From the NCBI GenBank assembly GCA_011799875.1, contig CM022302.1, positions 320,520,144 to 320,584,143 of the forward strand: a stretch of 64,000 bases of DNA, read 5' to 3'. Numbering within the stretch: position 1 is the first letter of the stretch; each line of letters begins with the position of its first letter. Source of the stretch: Thinopyrum elongatum (Eukaryota; Streptophyta; Magnoliopsida; Poales; Poaceae). The position numbers and the translations under genes were made by a program. Positions 10,956-21,931 of the stretch are shown here, one piece after another. The notes beneath the pieces are model-generated. The model searched no databases, was not told where the DNA came from, and saw only the letters and a list, made by a program, of their open reading frames with translations.

Positions 10956-12344
10956 TGATACCTCTCCATCGTATCTAGTTTTCCAAACTCTTTTGCCCTT
11001 GTTTTGGACTCTAACTTGCATGATTTGAATGGAACTAATCCGGACTAACGCTGTTTTCAGCAGAATTGCCATGGTGTTATTTTTGTGCAGAAATCAAAGT
11101 TCTCGGATTAACCTGAAAATTTACGGAGATTTTTTGTGGAATATATAAAAAATACTGGCGGAAAATGATACCAGAGGGGGCCCACCCAGGAGCCACAAGC
11201 TCTGGGGGCGCGCCTACCCCCCAGGGCACGCCTCCCAGGCTTGTCGGCCCCCTAGACCTTCGACAACCCTAAGTCCAACTCCATATATACTTATTCAAGG
11301 AGAAAGAAATCACAGAGAAGGATTCATCATGTTTTATGATACGGAGCCGCTGCCACTTCCTGTTCTTCATCGGGAGGGCTGATCTAGAGTCCGTTCGGGG
11401 CTCCGGAGGGGGGAATCCGTTGCCGTCATCATCATCAACCTTCCTCCATCACCAATTTCATGATGCTCACCGCTGGGAGTGAGTAATTCCTTCGTAGGCT
11501 TGCTGGACGGTGATGGGTTAGATGAGATTTATCATGTAATCGAGTTAGTTTTGTTAGGGCTTGATCCCTAGTATCCACTATGTTCTGAGATTCATGTTGC
11601 TATGACTTTGCTATGCTTAATGCTTGTCACTAGGGCCTGAGTGCCATGATTTCAGATCTGAACCTATTATATTTTCATGAATATATGTGTGTTCTTGATC
11701 CTATCTTGCAAGTTGTAGACACCTATTACGAGTTATGATCCACATACCCCAAGGTGACAATAATTGGGATTCTTTCCGGTGATTACCGTAGTTTGAGGAG
11801 TTCATGTATTCACCAAGTGCTAATGCTTTGTTCTAGTTCTCTATTAAAAGGAGGCCTTAATATCCCTTAGTTTCCTTATGGACCGCGCTGCCATGAGAGG
11901 GTAGGACAAAAGATGTCATGCAAGTTCTTTTCCATAAGCACGTATGACTATATACGGAATACATGCCTATATTACATTGATGAATTGGAGCTAGTTCTGT
12001 GTCGCCCTAGGTTGTAACTGCTACATGATGAATATTATCCGACACAATTATCCATCGTTGATCCAATGCCTACGAGCTTTTCACATATTGATCTTTGCTA
12101 AGTTACTTTTGTCGTTGCTGCTGTTACAATCACTACAAAACTGCTACTGTTACCGTTACTATCATACTACTTTGCTACTAAATACTTTGCTACAGATATT
12201 AAGTCTTTCAGGTGTGGTTTAATTGACAACTCAACTGCTAATACTTGCGAATAGTCTTTGGCTCCCTTGTGTCGAATCAATAAATTTGGGTTGAATACTC
12301 TACCCTCGAAAACTGTTGCGATCCCCTATACTTGTGGGTTATCA
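10956..12344 (+). repeat. Ath-A 5' LTR (1389 bp)
   Basis: It begins TGATACCTCTCCATCG and ends CTTGTGGGTTATCA, giving TG...CA ends. It aligns with the Ath-B LTRs (31245-32647 and 38739-40143) throughout and with the truncated 3' copy at 19103. A TATA-like TATATA lies at 11284-11289, followed by a conserved block around TTTATGATACGGAGCCGC. Confidence 0.9.
11175..11253 (+). repeat. GGCGCGCC hairpin module in the Ath-A 5' LTR
   Basis: Arms CCACAAGC (11193-11200) and GCTTGTCG (11239-11246) enclose GGGGGCGCGCC and GGGCACGCC. One arm base is changed here (TGTCGG for TGTGGG), whereas the 3' LTR copy of the same element pairs perfectly. Confidence 0.7.
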
Positions 12345-12355
12345 AGACCTTTTTC

Positions 12356-12373
12356 TGGCGCCGTTGCCGGGGA
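12356..12373 (+). other. Primer binding site of Ath-A (tRNA-Asp type)
   Basis: TGGCGCCGTTGCCGGGGA lies 11 bases after the LTR. This is the complement of the 3' end of plant tRNA-Asp, the primer used by Athila-lineage elements. The match is complete as far as I can judge from memory of that tRNA. Confidence 0.8.
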
Positions 12374-12422
12374 GCATAGCTCTATTTGCTGATTCACTTG
12401 GGATTTATATCTGTTGAGCACT

Positions 12423-15198
12423 ATGAAGAATCTGAAAGATACCAGAACGAAGATTGTTCCCTCTAAGATGAGGGAAGGTAAGGAACTGCCATCACACTCT
12501 GCACTTGATTCACCTTCTGATTTGAGTAAGCTTGCGACACCACCACCTGCTATTAATCCTGATATGTCGCAAGTAATCGATGATGCTACTTCTACTATGA
12601 ATGATGCTTATGATGATACTAGTACTTTGCTTGATAAGACGGTGCCACTGGGTGAATTTGTTGATGAACAACTTTCTAGGGTTAATTTAATTGAGAATGC
12701 TGAAACTGATGATATTTCTAAAACTGATGAAATTACTAAAACTAAAAACTATGAAACACCTATTAGACCTAGCACTCCTAGATATGAATTGCCCGATATA
12801 CCTGAGGGTTATGTTATGGATGGAGAGGTCGCTAGGGACTTTCTTGCTTGTAAGGATAGAGATGATCTTAAGAAATTACTATGTAAGTGGAAAGAAAAAT
12901 CTTTGAATGCTAGAATGCAATATGATCCTCAGTTTGCTACTTCACCTATCTTTGTTACTGATAAGGATTATGAATTCTCTGTTGATCCTGAGTTAATTAC
13001 TTTGGTTGGATCTGATCCTTTCCATGGTTATGAAACTGAAACTGTTGTGGCACATCTTACTAAACTGAATGATATAGCTACCCTATTTTCTCATGAGGAA
13101 AAAATTCGCTACTACTATATTATTAAGTCATTTCCTTTCTTGTTAAAGGGTGATGCTAAGATATGGTTTAATTCTCTTGCTCCTGGTTGTGTGCGCAGTC
13201 CCCAGGATATGATATATTACTTCTCTGAAAAATATTTTCCTGCTCATAAGAAACAAGCTGCTTTAAAGGAAATATTTAACTTTGTGCAAATTGAAGAAGA
13301 GACTCTTCCACAAGCTTGGGGGAGGGTTCTCCAATTACTTAATGCTTTGCCTGGTCATCCTCTCAAGAAAAATGAAATACTTGATACATTTTATAATGGA
13401 CTAACCGATGCCTCCAGGGACCACATAGATAGTTGTGCTGGTTGTGTTTTCAGGGAACGAACTATTGAACAAGCTGAAGAATTATTGAATAATATATTGA
13501 GTAATGATAATGATTGGACTCTTCCCGAACCACCGCCTAAGCCAACTCCAAAGAAGAGGGGTATTCTATTTCGCAGTCCCGAAGATATGCAAGAGCCAAA
13601 GAAATCTATGAAAGAAAAATGTATTAAAGCTGAAGATGTCAATAATTTACCACCTATTGGAGAAATACATGGTCTCAAAACCCCGACATAGGTAGTGGAG
13701 GTAAATTCTCTCTATAGATTTGATGAAGGTGATTTTCCTTATACTAAATCTGCTAGTCAATGCATGGATGAATTTGATAACTTTATTGTTAAACAAGAAA
13801 ACTTCAATGTATATGTCAGTGGACAACTGAAACAAAATGCTTATATGATTGAACGCTTGAGTGATTATATGTTTAGAACTGTTAATGATGTTAGGGGTGT
13901 GAGTAAACATGCATCCATGATAAAAACTCAACTAGAACAAGTCCTCAAAGCACAAAATGATTTGCTTAATGAGATGAACAATAAGAAAAATGATCATGCT
14001 GTTAGATTTGTGACTAGGGGTGGTAATATGACTCGGGAAACTTTGTATCCAGAAGGTCACCCTTAGAGAATTGAACAAGATTCTCAGAGAATTAATGCTG
14101 ATGCACCTAGTCCATCCAAAAATAAGAAGAAAGATGAGAGGACTTTGCATGCTTCTAGTGAACCTATTATAGACACACCTGAGAATCCAAATGATATTTC
14201 TATTTCTGATACTGAGACACAATCTGTTGATGAACATGAACCTAGTCATAATGATAATGATGATGTTCATGTTGATGCTCAACCTAGTAATGGTAATGAT
14301 GTGGAGATAGAACCTGTTGTTGAATTTGATAACCCACAACCCAAGAATAAAAGATATGATAAGAGAGACTTCATTGCTAGGAAACATGGTAAAGAAAGAG
14401 AACCATGGGTTCAGAACCCATGCCCTTTCCTCCGAAAGCTTCAAAGAATAAATATGATGAAGAATTTGAGCGCTTTGTTGAAATGCTTAGACCTGTCTTT
14501 TTGCGCCTTTGTTTGACTGATATTCTGAAAATGTCTCCTTATGCTAAGTATATGAAAGATATTGTCACAAATAAAAGAAAGATACCGGAAGCTAAAATTT
14601 CCACCACACTGGCTAATTACACATTTAAGGGTGGAATACTAAAGAAACTAGGAGACCCAGGAATTCCAAGTATACCATGCTACCTTAAAAGAAACTATGT
14701 TAAAACTGCTTTATGTTATTTGGGAGCTGGTGTTAGTGTTATGCCTTTCTCTTTGTATCAAAGACTTGATTTGAATAGGTTGACACCAACTGAAATCTCT
14801 TTGCAAATGACTGATAAATCAACTGCTATACCCATCGGTATTTGTGAGGATGTGCCTGTCGTAGTTGCAAATGGACTTTGTTATTCTTGATCTTAACGGA
14901 CTTTGCTATTCTTGATATACCCAAGGACGAAAGTCTGTCGATCATCCTTGGTAGACCCTTTTTGAACACCGCAGGGGCTGTTATTGATTGCAACAAAGGC
15001 AATGTCACTTTTCATGTTAATGGTAATGAGCATACGGTACACTTTCCGAAGAAACAACCTCAAGTGAATAGTATCAATTCTATTGGAAAAATTTCAACAA
15101 TTACTATTGGAGGTTTTGAATTCCCTATTCCTACTGTTAAAAAGAAATATGAAATTCTTATTGTTGGGGACATGCATATCCCCGTTGAGGTAACCTAG
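12423..15198 (+). pseudogene. gag: Ath-A gag-protease polyprotein, four breaks
   Basis: Gag packages element RNA and the protease matures it. The ATG at 12423 is the first methionine in frame. The gag core covers about 12950-13480 (blocks GDAKIWFNSL and FNGLTDASRD-like NGLTDASRDH). A long acidic linker follows (about 14100-14340), and the protease-like domain around 14680-15000 has a degenerate active-site region (LGAGVSVMPF) and an ILGRPFLNT block. There is no zinc knuckle and no RT. Breaks relative to Ath-B are a TAG at 13689-13691, a TAG at 14064-14066, loss of one base in an A-run near 14413, and a short local duplication at 14872-14916 that shifts frame. The frame ends at 15196-15198, where Ath-B also ends. 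Confidence 0.85.
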
Positions 15199-15502
15199 TG
15201 CTATACGAAGATTCTCCGGTTTCATGCCATTCGGTAGAAGTTTGTTAATAAGACTTGATCAACCTTATTAATGGATTCCTTTTGATGGGAATGTGATGGA
15301 TAATTTAGTAAACACAACTTTCTGTACCCACTTCTTATTTTCTGTTATTTGGAATTAATAAAGTAGAAATGCCATGATTAGGTTGTTTTCTGATTTATTC
15401 GTGCAATAAAAAATGACCAGAAAATAAAGGTTCTCTAAGTGCCCTGAAAATTTTATATGATTTTTCTGCAATATTTCAAATTATTTGGCACTGAACACAC
15501 CT

Positions 15503-15595
15503 CAGGGGGGGTGCACCTGTGAGCCACAAGCTCACAGGGCGCGCCCACCCCCCCAGGCACGCCATGCAAGCTTGTGGGGCCCAGGTAGGCCCCCT
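15503..15595 (+). repeat. Internal LTR-like hairpin module in Ath-A
   Basis: Perfect arms CCACAAGCT (15524-15532) and AGCTTGTGG (15569-15577) surround GGGCGCGCCC and GGCACGCC. The 80 bases upstream also resemble the LTR (a CCTGAAAATTT block). This places an LTR-like piece inside the element, between gag-protease and ORF2. Confidence 0.75.
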
Positions 15596-15956
15596 CACTT
15601 ATTCCAGCCACCCATGCTCAACCCGCTTAAACCCGTGTTCTTGCTCATCTTGCTGCCATTTTCGGTCTCCTTGCTTGGAGCTCCATTTCTGAAACTATTT
15701 GGGAGATTGTTCATCGGTATGTGACTCCTCCAGTGGTCCAATTAGTTTTTGTTCTAGTGCTTTATATATTGCAAATTTTTACTGCTGTGGTGACCATGTT
15801 CTTGAGCTTGCATGTCAAATTTATATGGTTCAAAGTAGTTTTGTTGCATGATATAGCCTCTAGACACTTATATGAGTAGTTGCTATCATTTTTGTTGAGT
15901 TTGGTTCACTTTTATTTTGAGTCGCTAAAAATTTCAGAAATTTTCAGAGTAAGAGA

Positions 15957-16982
15957 ATGTTTAGGAAGATGGTCCAAGGTGGTTCCTCGAAGAAGAAATC
16001 CCCAAGGCTCGCGATACGTGAGCCAGCCCTTGAACCACCGCGGGAAGCTCTAGTGCGACCTTGCGAATGGCCGTCAGATCATTTCATGACTCGCGTAGGT
16101 TTCAAGGAAGAATTTGATATGTACGTGCATAACGCCGGCCTGATGGATTTCTTGTTAGATAAGTGCGTGTAATACTACAATCTTACTGATTCTTTCGTGC
16201 AGAGATTTGAGTATTCAGTCCATCACAATACACATCCTGTTTTATTTGATCTTTGTGATAAATCATTTCGCATGGACCTTGAAGAATTTAATGAAGCATG
16301 CAAAATTCCGCAATGGGGCATTTATACTGAACCTCATAAATCTGATTGCATTGAATTCCTTGCTAGCATCACTAGGGGAGAAACTAGAAGCGTAACACAA
16401 GCTACTATAGGGAGCATTCACTTTCCTGCTTTACATTATTTTGCTCTCTTTATAGGTAGATGCATTAATGGGAAACATGACCATAGCCACCTTTGCTCTC
16501 CTGATTTAAGTGTCCTCAAGAGCGCGGTAATGGATGATAAACGATATAAGTTGGGGGCTATTGTTGCAAGGCAGTTACATAATAATGCTTTAGATGGAGA
16601 TTTCTTTGGTGGAATTTATGCCACTCGTTTAGTTGATTATCTTGGGGTTCCGATAAAAGAAAGTGATGCTCAGTTGCCACCTGCTTTCCTTGATTATGAT
16701 GCTATGGAACGTTTCCAATTTCTTGAGAGGGGCGATCTGCCTTTCCAGTACAGACTAATCTTTGACAGGCGTCACGTCTTCCATATTACACTTCCCGCTC
16801 CTTCCTTCTTTGACTTTTTGGTAAAATAAAGATATTTCATACTTAGAGAGGAGGCAAAGGAGTATGAGAGGGCGAGGGAGACCGCTCGCCTCAATGAGGC
16901 AGCCCTCCAAGCGGTGGCAGCCGCAATCCAGTTCAACCCCAACTACGACTTTGGATATTACCCCGGCCGGCCGTGGCCATAG
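15957..16982 (+). pseudogene. Ath-A ORF2, ATHILA ORF1-like protein, two in-frame stops
   Basis: The start is ATG 15957. The N-terminus is basic (RKMVQGGSSKKKS). It is followed by a globular region with the RPCEWPSDHF block, a middle block FRMDLEEFNEACKIP, and a C-terminal block ending in aromatic/proline residues (NPNYDFGYYPGRPWP). In-frame TAA codons lie at 16170-16172 and 16827-16829; otherwise the frame is continuous to TAG 16980-16982. Ath-B carries the same protein with different breaks. The pattern of conserved blocks recalls the ATHILA ORF-1 family, but I cannot confirm that without a profile search. It takes the place where pol would be expected. The function is unknown. Confidence 0.6.
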
Positions 16983-17002
16983 ACCAACTTAGGCCAAAAG
17001 CC

Positions 17003-17017
17003 TAAGCTTGGGGGAGT
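17003..17017 (+). other. Internal polypurine-tract copy in Ath-A
   Basis: TAAGCTTGGGGGAGT here is identical over 15 bases to the terminal PPT at 19088-19102. It lies 20 bases after the ORF2 stop and about 2.1 kb before the LTR. It may act as a central PPT or mark an old 3' end. Confidence 0.55.
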
Positions 17018-19087
17018 ACGTATTTCTCACTGACATTACATTCATGTTCACACATTCCTTCCAGTTGTCGGTGGTCATCCTTTTTCATTGTATAATCCAT
17101 GTTAGTTTATTTTTCTTGCTTTCTTCTTGTGTGTTTGAAAAAAACTTTGATAAAATCCAAAATTAATTTTCGCTTCTTTTTAGTTTTTCTTTCTAGCTTA
17201 ATTAGTTGTAGTATTAAAATAAAACCCAAAAAGATTTCTCATTCTTCTTTTACTTGTTGGGAGTTTTCCCGTGTAAATAGTTTTTCTCGTTTTCATTTTT
17301 CTTTCGTTAATTTGCTTTCTTCAAGAGAAAAACAAAAACTCCAAAAATATTTCAGTGTGTTTGTTTGAAATTCTTTTGTTTTCTTTGGGTCGTAAGGAGA
17401 AGACCACGACGAAAATGTTGAGTGGCTCTCGTATGCATTACTGTTGATCTAACAAAGAGCCCATATTACCTTGTCTTCTCCTTTGAATAAATGTTTGCAG
17501 ATTCCAGCTTAGTCCACAACATGTGCACTATTATTATTATTCACACCATTTGGTCATGCAAGTGAAAGGCAATAATGACGATATTTGATGAAATGATTGA
17601 GATGAAGAAAAGCTGGTATGAACTTGACCTATTTTGTTTTTGTAAATATGATTAGCTCATCGTTCTTGATTCAGCCTATTATGAATGAACATGTTGTAGT
17701 GACAATTAGAGATCATAGTTACTCATGCCATGCTTAAGTATATAGGAGTGGATAATGGTTTATCTTGTGTGTCAACATGCATTTAAAATGGTTGTGATGT
17801 AGTATGATATGATGGTATCCTCCTTTGAATGATTCAAGTGGCTTGACTTGGCGCATGTTCATGCATGCAGTTGAATCAAAACCAACAAAGCCTACATGAT
17901 ATTTATGTTCATGGTGATTTATATCCTACTCATGCTTGCATTCAATGTTGATTAATCCCAAAGCATGTTTATGACCGTTGTCGCTCTCTAGTTGGTCGCT
18001 CCTCAATCTATTTACTAGCCTTCACTTGTACTAAGTGGGAATACTGCTTGTGCATACACTTCCTTAAACCCAAAGTTGTTCCATACGAGTCCACCATACC
18101 TACCTATATGCGGTATTTACCTGCCGTTCCAAGTAAATTTGCATGTGCGAAACAATAAATCTTCAAGTAATAATCTGTTTTGTATGCCTGAATCACTCAT
18201 GTAGCGACAGGGGGCTGCCAGTATCTTCCATGCTAGGTGGGTTATTCTCACGATGAGTTTATTCACTTGTCATTCACGAGAAAGTGGCTGGTAATTGGGA
18301 TGCCCAGTTCCATGATCAAAATCAAATCAAAATATAATAATGAAACAAAACTCCCCCGGATTGTTGTTGGTATGGAGGGTACTCGAGGATTCGGCTAGCC
18401 ATGGCTTGTGTTTGTTGGTGGAGGGGGAGTAAACCTTTACCATTTTATTTGGGAACTGCCTATAATGTGTCTGGCATGGAAGATAGTGAGATCTCTCGGT
18501 TGTTATGTTGACAATGAAAGCATGCCTCTCAAAATTATATTCATCTTTGTTTTAAAAGCTTCGAGCTCTGGCATCTCTGCAAATCCCTACTTCCCTCTGC
18601 GAAGGGCCTATCCATTTACTTTTATCATTGAGTCATCATCTTCTCATTAAAGCACTAGCTGGAGAGCACCACTGTCATTTTTATGCTTTGTTCTTAATTG
18701 ATGTTGAGTATGAGTGTGACTGGATCTTCTTTACCATGAATTACAATGTCTAGTCAGTGCTTGAACTTCAGAGGTACTCTGCATTTATGTTTTGCGGTCT
18801 CAGAAAGGGCTAGCGAGATACCATTATACCATATTACATCATGATTGTTTTGAAAAAAGTGTTGTCATCTGAGATATCTTATTATTGCTCGCTAGTTTGT
18901 TATGCCATTGATATGAATAAATGTGAGACCAAAGTGTTATTGTGAATGTGGTTAGTTCATAATCTTTGTTGAAAACCAGAACATTGGTTAGACATATTTG
19001 CAACAACAAGATCAAACAGAGTTTGTAAAAGTTTTTCTTCCTCACTTTCAGCTTGTCAACGGAATTGCTTGAGGACAAGCAATGGGT
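17018..19087 (+). other. Ath-A 3' non-coding tail
   Basis: About 2 kb of AT-rich sequence without a credible reading frame. It contains an (ATT)n run near 17530. From 17518 it aligns with the 3' tail of Ath-B (from 37151). The part 17018-17517 has no counterpart in Ath-B because that copy carries a deletion. Confidence 0.7.
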
Positions 19088-19102
19088 TAAGCTTGGGGGA
19101 GT
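19088..19102 (+). other. Terminal polypurine tract of Ath-A
   Basis: TAAGCTTGGGGGAGT lies directly before the 3' LTR, which begins at 19103. A purine-rich run at this place primes plus-strand DNA synthesis. The equivalent site of Ath-B is 38724-38738. Confidence 0.85.
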
Positions 19103-20011
19103 TGATACGCCTCCATCGTATCTACTTTTCCAAACTCTTTTGCCCTTGTTTTGGACTCTAATTTGCATGATTTGAATGGAACTAATCCGGACTAACGCTG
19201 TTTTCAGCAGAATTGCCATGGTGTTATTTTTGTGCAGAAATCAAAGTTCTCGGATTGACCTGAAAATTTACGGAGAATTTTTGTGGAATATATAAAAAAT
19301 ACTGGTGGAAAAAGATGCCAGAGGGGGGCCACCCAGGAGCCACAAGCTCTCGGAGCACGCCTCTCAGGCTTGTGGGCCCCCTGGACCTCTGGCAACGCTA
19401 AGGCCAACTCCATAGATACCTATTTGCGGAGAAAAAATCAGAGAGGAGGATTCATCATTTTTTACGATACGGAGCCGCCTCCACCTCCTATTCTTCATTG
19501 GGAGGGCTGATCTAGGGTCCGTTCAGGGCTCTGGAGGGTGGAATCCATCGCCGTCATCATCATCAACCTTCTTCCATCGCCAATTTCATGACACTCATCA
19601 CTGAGAGTGAGTAATTCCTTCGTAGGCTTGCTGGATGGTGATGGGTTGGATGAGATTTATCATGTAATCGAGTTAGTTTTGTTAGGGCTTGATCCTTAGT
19701 ATCCACTATGTTCTAAGAATGATGTTGCTATGACTTTGCTATGCTTAATGCTTGTCACTAGGGCCCGAGTGCCATGATTTCAGATCTGAATCTATTATGT
19801 TTCATGAATATATGTGTGTTCTTGATCCTATCTTGCAAGTTGTAGACACCTATTACGAGTTATGATCCGCATACCTCAAGGTGACAATAATTGCAATTCT
19901 TTCTGGTGATTACCGTAGTTTTAGGAGTTCATGTATTCACCAAGTGCTAATGCTTTGTTTTGGTTCTCTATTAAAAGGAGGACTTAATATCCCTTAGTTT
20001 CCTTATGGACC
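19103..20011 (+). repeat. Ath-A 3' LTR, truncated at its 3' end
   Basis: It begins TGATACGCCTCCATCG and follows the 5' LTR up to CTTATGGACC. The last part of the LTR is missing. It contains the hairpin module with perfect arms CCACAAGC (19340-19347) and GCTTGTGG (19368-19375). Confidence 0.9.
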
Positions 20012-20152
20012 CCATTGCACACAAAACTCAACAAAACCTTCATGAGATCCATTAGTATAACAAAGCAAATCACTACTTTAGATACTGTTGCAAACCCATT
20101 CATATTATATTATTGCATTATAACTTCACCATGGCTTATACACCCTGATACA
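20012..20152 (-). mobile_element. Ath-C internal fragment left of Cop-1
   Basis: This short AT-rich segment ends in ATACA, the same five bases that restart the sequence at 28772 after Cop-1. No reading frame is visible. Membership of Ath-C is inferred from continuity across the Cop-1 insertion. Confidence 0.6.
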
Positions 20153-21913
20153 TGAAGGAAATATACCCTAGAGGCAATAAGAAATTTGTTATTTTATATT
20201 TCCTCATATCATGATAAATGTTTATTATTCATGCTAGAATTGTATTAACCGGAAACTTGATACATGTGTGGATACATAGACAAAACACCGTGTCCCTAGT
20301 AAGCCTCTACTAGACTAGCTCCTTAATCAAAGATGGTTAAGTTTCCTAACCATAGACATGTGTTGTCATTTGATGAATGGGATCACATCATTAGGAGAAT
20401 CATGTGACGGACAAGACCCATCCATTAGCTTAGCATAATGATCGTTCATTTTTATTGCTATTGCTTTCTTCATGTCAAATACATATTCCTTCGACTATGA
20501 GATTATGCAACTCCCGGATACCGGAGGAATGCCTTGTGTGCTATCAAAAGTCACAACGTAACTGGGTGATTATAATATGCTCTACAGGTATCTCCGAAGG
20601 TGTTTGTTGGGTTGGCATATATCGAGATTAGAATTTGTCACTCCGAGTATCGGAGAGGTATCTCTGGGCCCTCTCGGTAATGCACATCACAAGAAGCCTT
20701 GCAAGCAAAGTGACTAATGAGTTAGTTGCAGGATGATGTATTACGGAACGAGTAAAGAGACTTGCCGGTAACAAGATTGAACTAGGTATGAAGATACCGA
20801 CGATCGAATCTCGGGCAAGTAACATACCGATGACAAAGGGAATAATGTATGTTGTCATAACGGTTCGACCGATAAAGATCTTCATAGAATACGTGGGAGC
20901 CAATATGAGCATCCAGGTTCCGCTATTGGTTATTGAACGGAGAGGTGTCTCGGTCATGTCTACATAGTTCTCGAACCCGTAGGGTCCGCACGCTTAACGT
21001 TCGATGACGATATTGTATTATATGAGTTATGTGATTTGGTGACCGAATGTTGTTTGGAGTCCCGGATGAGATCACGGACATGACGAGGAGTCTCGAAATG
21101 GTCGAGAGGTAAAGATTGATATATAGGACGATGGTATTCGGACACCGGAAGTGTTTCGGGATGCACCGGGTACTTATCGAGTCACCGGAAGGGGTTCCGG
21201 GCATCCCCGACAAAAGATATGGGCCTTATGGGCCAAGAGGGGAAACGCACCAGCCACAAAGGGGCTGGTTCGCCCCCTCATATGGGCTGTCCAAATTGGA
21301 GAAGGAAAGGGGAAGGCGGAAAGGAAAAAGGGAATAGGATTCCCCTTCCCTCCTCTTCCCTTCCTACTCCGAATAGGAATAGGAGAGGGGGGTTGGCCGA
21401 ATTGGGAGAGGACCCCAAGTAGGATTCCTCCTACTTGGGGCGCTCCCTTGGCTGCCTCTCCTCCCCTCCAACCTATATATATGTGGGGAGGGGGGCGCCT
21501 AGAACACACAATAACAACTGTTAGCCGTGTGCGGCGCCCCCCTACACAGTTTACACCCCCGGTCATATTGTCGCGGTGCTTAGGCAAAGCCCTGCGCGGA
21601 TCACTTCACCATCACCGTCACCACGCCATTGTGCTGACAGAACTCATCTACTTCCTTGACACCTTGCTGGATCAAGAGGGCGAGGAACGTCATCGAGCTG
21701 AACGTGTGCAGAACTCGGAGGTGCCGTATGTTTGGTACTTGATCGGTCGGAGCTAGAAGAAGTTCGACTACATCAACTGCGTTGTCAAACTCTTCCGCTT
21801 TCGGTTTACGAGGGTACATAGACACACTCTCCCCTCTCATTGCTATCATCTCCTAGATAGATCTTGCGTGAGCGTTGGAATATATTTGAAATTGCATGCT
21901 ACGTTTCCCAACA
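20153..21913 (+). repeat. Cop-1 5' LTR (1761 bp)
   Basis: It begins TGAAGGAAATATACCCTAG and ends TACGTTTCCCAACA. A TATA box TATATATAT lies at 21474-21482. GC-rich tracts around 21240-21460 give spurious open frames in both LTRs. Confidence 0.93.
21474..21482 (+). promoter_or_regulatory. TATA box of the Cop-1 LTR
   Basis: TATATATAT is followed within about 40 bases by the likely RNA start region. The same site occurs in the 3' LTR at 28332-28340. Confidence 0.6.
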
Positions 21914-21914
21914 G

Positions 21915-21931
21915 TGGCATCCGAGCCAGGT
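21915..21931 (+). other. Cop-1 primer binding site, degenerate
   Basis: TGGCATCCGAGCCAGGT follows the LTR by one base. Copia elements of this group normally use initiator tRNA-Met with a TGGTATCAGAGC-like site; the sequence here is similar but changed at several positions. Confidence 0.6.

Larger units (their letters stand above)
10956..20011 (+). mobile_element. Ath-A: Athila-lineage Gypsy element without RT, 3' LTR truncated
   Basis: The 5' LTR is 10956-12344, the PBS 12356-12373, gag-protease 12423-15198, a second gene 15957-16982, the PPT 19088-19102, and the 3' LTR 19103 to about 20011. The 3' LTR stops about 480 bases short, right after CCTTATGGACC, where Ath-C internal sequence begins. 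There is no room or homology for RT, RNase H or integrase: the element codes only for gag-protease and an ORF2. It is therefore a non-autonomous member of the family. The left flanking bases are TTGGT (10951-10955); no matching copy exists at the right because of the truncation. Confidence 0.85.

Noticed and set aside
8368..10958. Plus-strand open frames rich in Ser, Leu and Ala
   Set aside because: They are shadows of the Tat-1 antisense gene.
12356..12373. Possible tRNA gene fragment
   Set aside because: Only the 18-base primer-complement is present; there is no cloverleaf. It is a retrotransposon PBS.
20628..21849. Several open frames of 60-200 codons
   Set aside because: They lie in the Cop-1 5' LTR and recur, with the same shifts, in the 3' LTR (27484-28707). 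They are LTR sequence, not genes.
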